Origin: Fibrobacteraceae bacterium
Lineage (GTDB): Bacteria; Fibrobacterota; Fibrobacteria; Fibrobacterales; Fibrobacteraceae
Direction of reading: 5' to 3'
Assembly (NCBI GenBank): GCA_023231365.1
Contig: JALNVO010000176.1
Coordinates: 1 to 5,775, forward strand
DNA length: 5,775 nucleotides
Shown here: piece by piece, positions 1 to 3,229 of the stretch
Layout of the letters: the number at the start of each line of letters is the position of its first letter
How positions within the stretch are numbered: position 1 is the stretch's first letter
Program-made: the position numbers and the translations under genes
The notes under the pieces: model-generated
The model's input: the letters and a program-made list of their open reading frames with translations, nothing else
The model's database searches: none
What the model was told of the DNA's origin: nothing

Positions 1-66
1 GAGTGTCGCACAACCGAGCTTGCTTGGTTGTATGACCGAACCGCAGGGGTGACGCGAAGCGTCAAA
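1..66. repeat. 66-bp hairpin-rich direct repeat, copy 1
   Basis: This stretch matches 3075-3140 at 65 of 66 bases; the only difference is t at 33 versus a at 3107. It contains two inverted repeats. The first is a 9-bp stem, ACAACCGAG (10-18) with CTTGGTTGT (23-31), with one G-T pair and a CTTG loop. The second is a perfect 6-bp stem, TGACGC (50-55) with GCGTCA (59-64), with a GAA loop. Identity stops sharply after 66. The left boundary is unknown because the window begins inside or at the edge of the repeat. No reading frame covers it convincingly. I infer a dispersed non-coding repeat; it could also be part of a longer mobile or RNA element. Confidence 0.85.
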
Positions 67-86
67 ATCGCCCAAATTGAGAGCCG

Positions 87-107
87 TACTCAAACTTGCT
101 TTGAGTA
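87..107. repeat. Perfect 8-bp hairpin just after repeat copy 1
   Basis: TACTCAAA (87-94) and TTTGAGTA (100-107) are perfectly complementary around a CTTGC loop. The loop resembles the CTTG loops of the hairpins at 10-31, 2924-2947 and 3001-3014, so this probably belongs to the same family with a different stem. It is not followed by a T-run in the + direction, so it does not look like an intrinsic terminator for a gene to the left. Confidence 0.6.
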
Positions 108-212
108 GCCATTTTGCTGTAAATGAATTTTTAGAGGTGTCCCTTACACATTTCTAACAAAAAATTTCTGAAAAAATGAAGCAACCATTAACTTCAGAGA
201 TAAATTATAGAT
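108..212 (+). promoter_or_regulatory. AT-rich leader upstream of the M6 protease gene
   Basis: The base composition becomes clearly AT-rich between the hairpin at 87-107 and the ATG at 213, so the promoter of the protease gene is most likely here. A weak sigma-70-like pair is TTTAGA (130-135), a 17-bp spacer, then TCTAAC (153-158), each matching 4 of 6 consensus bases. This is poor evidence for the exact site. No strong Shine-Dalgarno sequence precedes the ATG; the purine stretch AGAGA near 196-200 is weak and somewhat far away. Confidence 0.25.
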
Positions 213-2465
213 ATGAAAATCAGAAAAAGAGCCCTTTTTATTGCAGCAATAGCCCTCGCAGGACCCATTGCGAATGCAAGCCCTATGAATCCTGCAACCC
301 AAATTCGGACACAAGCGGACGGTTCGAAAATTACAGTACAAATGCAAGGGGACGAGCATTATAATTTTACGCAATCAAGCGATGGCTATCTCCTCCTCCC
401 GGATTACCGCGGAGTCCTTTATTTTGCAGATGAAAACGGCGCCATCTCGAGCGTCAAAGCCAAAAACGTGAGTGAGCGTTCCGCAAAAGACAAGTCGTTC
501 CTCGCCAAGATCAACAAAGAAAAAGTTAAAAAGTTGAACCTGGAAAACGCAACCCTTAAGCACATCGTTCCCGAAGGATATACGCCCCACAAACCGGCGT
601 GGCTTCCTAGCGGATCTTCTAATGCAGAGCTTCGCAAACCAACCTCAGAATCTTACGCCCGTGGAACAAATCGTTTCCCGGTATTACTTGTGAGTTCGAG
701 CGACAAAAACATCTACGATTCCGCAGCCTATTCCCAACAGTTGAATCTCACAGGATATTCTGCAAACGGACATTCCGGTTCCGTAAAGGACTACTTCACC
801 TCCCAATCCAATAATCAATTCATTCCGAACTTCGATGTCTATAAAGTAAGCGTCAGCAAAACGTTCTCTTCTTACCAGAAAAGCAACGCCGACGGAGCGA
901 TGATCCAAGAAGCCATTGCATCCCTCCTCAGCAACTACCCGAACTTTGATGCTACAAAATATGATGACGATGGAGATGGAGAAATAGATGCCGTCGCCGT
1001 AGTCTATGCCGGTACGGAAAGTGAAGCAAACGCCTTTGGCGGCTATGAATACCACCTTGAATGGAGCGACATTGCCAGAACAGTAAGTGCAGGCAACAAC
1101 AAAGTATTCAATACATTTTTTCTCATTGCAGAGATGGAATCCAGTTTAAAAATTCTTCCAATAGCCACTTTTATCCACGAATTCAGTCACACTCTAGGAC
1201 TCATGGACCACTATGACACAAAGAATTTCAGTACAAACTGCGGTGGAACACACGCTTGGGACGTGATGTCCACCGGCATGTATAACAATAACGGGGGCAC
1301 ACCTGCCGGTTACAACGCATTTGAGAAGCAGTTCTGCGGTTGGTTCTCTCCCATTACCCTTTCTACGTCTTCCAACATTACAGCAATTCCCGCACTTAAC
1401 GCATACAACGTTTTCTATACAGTCCCCGTTTCCGGCGATGACAATGAATGGTTTCTGCTTGAAAATCGCCAAAAGACGGGCTGGGATGCCTATTTACCAG
1501 GCCACGGAATGCTGATATGGCACATCGATTATGATCAAAGCAAATGGAACGCCGATGAGCTCAATACCGATAACTCCCACCAGGATGTGGATATCGCAGA
1601 AGCAGGTTCAAAAGCTGTGCCGAGTTACTATGACGGATTTTCAAATGACGGGACAAACGAATACCTCGCCGACGATCCTTATCCGGGAACGAGCAACATC
1701 ACCAGTTTTTCCAACTTCATCTCTTGGTCTAGCATCGATCAGGGAATCAAACTTTACAACATCATCGAAAGCAACAGCACCATCTGCTTTGCCACTCAAA
1801 GCGGCGTAAGCGTCACCAACTGTTCTTATTCAGAATCCAGTTCTTCTGCAGCCGGATCTAGCTCTTCTCAAGCAACCGGAACAAGCTCTTCTTCTGTCAG
1901 CATATCGAGTTCAAGCTTAGTAACAGCGGCAGCGACACTTATCAAATACGGTTCGGGAGACCCGGTTCAATCCGTAACTGTAGGCAACGCTATTACAAGC
2001 TTCTACTATATGTGGACAAATGCAACTGGTGTTACAGTTTCTGGACTTCCTAATGGAGTTGCAGCAAGCATTGATGCCTCTCAAAACGTTGTCACAATCA
2101 GCGGTATAGTTTCTTCGTCTGTCATAACAGGAACCTACGCATTCACCGTAACAACAACCGGAAACGCTCAAAACGCAACAGCATCAGGATCCTTTACAGT
2201 AACTTCTTCGACAAAGTTATCCACAGCAGAAGTAAGGCTCATCCCCAAGATATCCTTTGGCAACAAGACTCTCACCGTAAGCATTCCTCTCAACGGAACA
2301 AAGACGCTCCGCATCTATTCACTCAAAGGCAAGCTCTTGGGAATGCATTCTTTTGAATCTATGGAATCAACCATTGATGTTTCTAAATATTCAAGAGGCT
2401 CCATGATTGCTACAGTAAAACTTGAAAATAAGACTGTGCTTCAAAAGGAAATAATGATTGAGTAA
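213..2465 (+). CDS. Secreted M6-family zinc metalloprotease with Ser-rich linker, Ig-like module and T9SS-like C-terminal domain
   Basis: This is a complete 750-residue secreted peptidase of the immune inhibitor A type, expected to cut proteins outside the cell. Residues 1-22 are a Sec signal peptide (basic MKIRKR, hydrophobic core, cleavage after ANA). Residues 23-150 look like the M6 propeptide. The catalytic domain spans about 151-530. It carries HEFSHTLGLMD (322-332), which fits HExxHxxGxxD with zinc ligands His322, His326 and probably Asp332, and catalytic Glu323. WDVMSTG (349-355) has a Met-turn-like Met352. DDDGDGEID (251-259) is a Ca-loop-like motif common in M6 enzymes. Residues 541-568 form a Ser-rich linker, 570-665 an Ig-like beta module, and 672-750 resemble a type IX secretion sorting domain (LRIYSLKGKLLG near 699-710, ending in KEIMIE). 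The start is well fixed: an in-frame TAA lies at 201-203 and the signal peptide begins at this ATG. No gene shares its strand here, so it is probably monocistronic. Its substrate is unknown; the T9SS assignment is inference. Confidence 0.93.
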   Translation: MKIRKRALFIAAIALAGPIANASPMNPATQIRTQADGSKITVQMQGDEHYNFTQSSDGYLLLPDYRGVLYFADENGAISSVKAKNVSERSAKDKSFLAKINKEKVKKLNLENATLKHIVPEGYTPHKPAWLPSGSSNAELRKPTSESYARGTNRFPVLLVSSSDKNIYDSAAYSQQLNLTGYSANGHSGSVKDYFTSQSNNQFIPNFDVYKVSVSKTFSSYQKSNADGAMIQEAIASLLSNYPNFDATKYDDDGDGEIDAVAVVYAGTESEANAFGGYEYHLEWSDIARTVSAGNNKVFNTFFLIAEMESSLKILPIATFIHEFSHTLGLMDHYDTKNFSTNCGGTHAWDVMSTGMYNNNGGTPAGYNAFEKQFCGWFSPITLSTSSNITAIPALNAYNVFYTVPVSGDDNEWFLLENRQKTGWDAYLPGHGMLIWHIDYDQSKWNADELNTDNSHQDVDIAEAGSKAVPSYYDGFSNDGTNEYLADDPYPGTSNITSFSNFISWSSIDQGIKLYNIIESNSTICFATQSGVSVTNCSYSESSSSAAGSSSSQATGTSSSSVSISSSSLVTAAATLIKYGSGDPVQSVTVGNAITSFYYMWTNATGVTVSGLPNGVAASIDASQNVVTISGIVSSSVITGTYAFTVTTTGNAQNATASGSFTVTSSTKLSTAEVRLIPKISFGNKTLTVSIPLNGTKTLRIYSLKGKLLGMHSFESMESTIDVSKYSRGSMIATVKLENKTVLQKEIMIE

Positions 2466-2487
2466 AATTTTCTCATAACCCAACCCC

Positions 2488-2532
2488 ATAAAGGCAGAAA
2501 CCGAAAGGTATCCGCCTTTATTTTGCCTTTTT
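2488..2532 (+). terminator. Intrinsic terminator of the M6 protease gene
   Basis: Twenty-two bases after the stop codon, ATAAAGGC (2488-2495) pairs perfectly with GCCTTTAT (2514-2521). Inside, ACC (2500-2502) and GGT (2507-2509) form a short apical stem around a GAAA tetraloop. The stem is followed by TTT (2522-2524) and, after GCC, by a TTTTT run at about 2528-2532. This fits Rho-independent termination of the + strand gene. The T-tract is interrupted, so efficiency is uncertain. Confidence 0.75.
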
Positions 2533-2685
2533 AAAAGCAAGGCGACCGCTAAAGGGCATCTCTAAAATTGCTTTGGTAAAGTGAACAGTATGCAAATCGA
2601 GCGCAGCAAAGACAAGCTTGCCTTTATTGCCAAGAAGCCGCTCTCGACGATAATGTCGTCCAATTTTCAAGAACCGAGGAAGAAG

Positions 2686-2728
2686 CATGAACACTTAGTG
2701 CTTTAGCACTTAGTGAGAATGATCCCTG
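2686..2728. repeat. Hairpin repeat unit A (paired with the unit at 2918-2960)
   Basis: The arms CACTTAGTGC (2692-2701) and GCACTTAGTG (2706-2715) pair over 10 positions with a single T-T mismatch around a TTTA loop. The flanks catgaacact on the left and the 20 bases from 2709 on the right are identical to the unit 232 bases downstream. All nine differences between the two units lie within 2696-2708. It contains the GCTTTAGC core. Confidence 0.75.
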
Positions 2729-2763
2729 CGAAATGTCATTACGAGAAGAATGGGAAACTGGGA

Positions 2764-2789
2764 CTCTTGGCGCTTTAGCGCTTAACGAG
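2764..2789. repeat. Hairpin with GCGC stem and TTTA loop
   Basis: GCGC (2770-2773) pairs with GCGC (2778-2781) around TTTA. A G-T pair extends the stem, and CTC (2764-2766) can close with GAG (2787-2789) across an internal loop. It shares the TTTA loop and GCTTTAGC core of unit A but has a different stem and is less perfect. Confidence 0.5.
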
Positions 2790-2791
2790 AC

Positions 2792-2815
2792 TACTTAGTG
2801 CCTTAGCACTTAGTA
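2792..2815. repeat. Hairpin repeat related to unit A, with altered outer pair
   Basis: TACTTAGTGC (2792-2801) pairs with GCACTTAGTA (2806-2815) around a CTTA loop, with the same single T-T mismatch as unit A. It matches unit A (2692-2715) at 21 of 24 positions. Two of the three changes are the outermost bases, where C-G has become T-A, so pairing is kept. The third change is in the loop. Confidence 0.7.
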
Positions 2816-2843
2816 CCAAACGATCCCTTCAGGGAGAGACTCA

Positions 2844-2917
2844 GATCCTTCATAGATGAATGTGCGAAAGGAGTAGGAGTGATCCTTCGCAGATGAATAT
2901 GCGAGAGGAATGGGAAA
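2844..2917. repeat. Two tandem imperfect 37-bp hairpin repeats
   Basis: Positions 2844-2880 and 2881-2917 align without gaps with about 29 of 37 identities; both begin GATCCTTC. The second copy folds as a 9-bp stem of 2883-2891 with 2900-2909, with one wobble pair, one bulged A at 2906 and an 8-base loop. The first copy folds the same way at 2846-2854 with 2863-2872, with one additional mismatch and the bulge in the matching place. A short hairpin TCCC-TTCA-GGGA (2824-2835) lies just upstream. Confidence 0.65.
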
Positions 2918-2960
2918 CATGAACACTCAGGAGCTTGCTCCTTAGTGAGAATGATCCCTG
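2918..2960. repeat. Hairpin repeat unit B (paired with the unit at 2686-2728)
   Basis: The arms CACTCAGGAG (2924-2933) and CTCCTTAGTG (2938-2947) pair over 10 positions with one mismatch around a CTTG loop. The flanks equal those of unit A, but the inner three pairs differ at both sides while staying complementary. A second small stem, TCCC (2955-2958) with GGGA (2962-2965), overlaps the right flank. Confidence 0.75.
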
Positions 2961-2971
2961 TGGGAGCAGGA

Positions 2972-3049
2972 GCGCTTGTCGGCTAAAATGAGAGCTGCGG
3001 GCATGCTTGCATGCACACAGCCGAATGGTACCGACAAGTGCGCAAGCAC
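2972..3049. other. Nested stem-loop element with a competing 3' hairpin
   Basis: GCGCTTGTCGG (2972-2982) pairs with CCGACAAGTGC (3031-3041) over 11 positions with one G-T pair. Inside lies a second hairpin at 2994-3021. Its apex is GCATG (3001-3005), CTTG loop, CATGC (3010-3014), and its base is GCTG with CAGC. A third hairpin, GTGC-GCAA-GCAC (3038-3049), uses bases 3038-3041 of the outer stem, so it excludes the end of that stem. The fold is visible in the sequence; that it exists as RNA is inference. It does not match a riboswitch or small-RNA family that I recognise. Confidence 0.5.
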
Positions 3050-3074
3050 AAAAGTGGTCAGTAGCACGCAAGGT

Positions 3075-3140
3075 GAGTGTCGCACAACCGAGCTTGCTTG
3101 GTTGTAAGACCGAACCGCAGGGGTGACGCGAAGCGTCAAA
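3075..3140. repeat. 66-bp hairpin-rich direct repeat, copy 2
   Basis: This matches 1-66 at 65 of 66 positions in the same orientation, with the same two hairpins: 3084-3092 with 3097-3105, and 3124-3129 with 3133-3138. In this copy only, CCGAACC (3110-3116) can also pair with GGTTCGG (3150-3156) beyond the repeat end, enclosing the second hairpin. The base before the repeat is t at 3074; whether the match extends left cannot be tested because copy 1 touches the window edge. Confidence 0.85.
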
Positions 3141-3194
3141 GCTATGCAAGGTTCGGCTTGAATGCTCCTCGCCTCTTTGAGGGACGACTGTTGC

Positions 3195-3226
3195 AAAAGT
3201 CGAAACAGCGGTAAAGCTTGCTTCGA
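3195..3226 (-). terminator. purL: Weak candidate intrinsic terminator of purL
   Basis: Reading the minus strand just after the purL stop, TCGAA (3226-3222) pairs with TTCGA (3204-3200), with a short inner AGC/GCT stem. One base (C) then separates the stem from four T residues (3198-3195). The stem is short, loosely closed and has a very short T-tract, so real termination may lie further into the hairpin field. Confidence 0.27.
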
Positions 3227-3229
3227 AAA

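Larger units (their letters stand above)
2533..3229. other. Convergent intergenic region filled with small inverted repeats, no credible gene
   Basis: About 700 bases separate the protease terminator from the purL stop. I see no protein of recognisable family here on either strand. The stretch holds at least nine short inverted repeats. Besides those listed separately, there is a near-palindrome at 2608-2625 centred on CAAGCTTG, and a stem GACGA/TCGTC at 2646-2660. The motif GATCCT or GATCCCT recurs at 2721, 2822, 2844, 2881 and 2953. Many loops carry a GCTTGC or GCTTTAGC core. Long reading frames crossing this region on the minus strand are built from the repeats themselves, with many Ser, Leu, Arg and Cys residues, and look accidental. 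Confidence 0.8.

Noticed and set aside
176..364. 62-codon + strand frame starting upstream of the protease
   Set aside because: It overlaps the signal peptide and propeptide coding region in another frame, and the protease frame is clearly the real one.
2686..2960. CRISPR array
   Set aside because: Repeat spacing is irregular (100 and about 130 bases), the repeated part varies in its centre, spacers are themselves related, and no cas gene is present.
1..3140. Insertion sequence or composite transposon bounded by the 66-bp repeats
   Set aside because: The repeats are direct, not inverted, no transposase or integrase is encoded between them, and no target duplication can be seen. Kept only as a possible recombination cassette.
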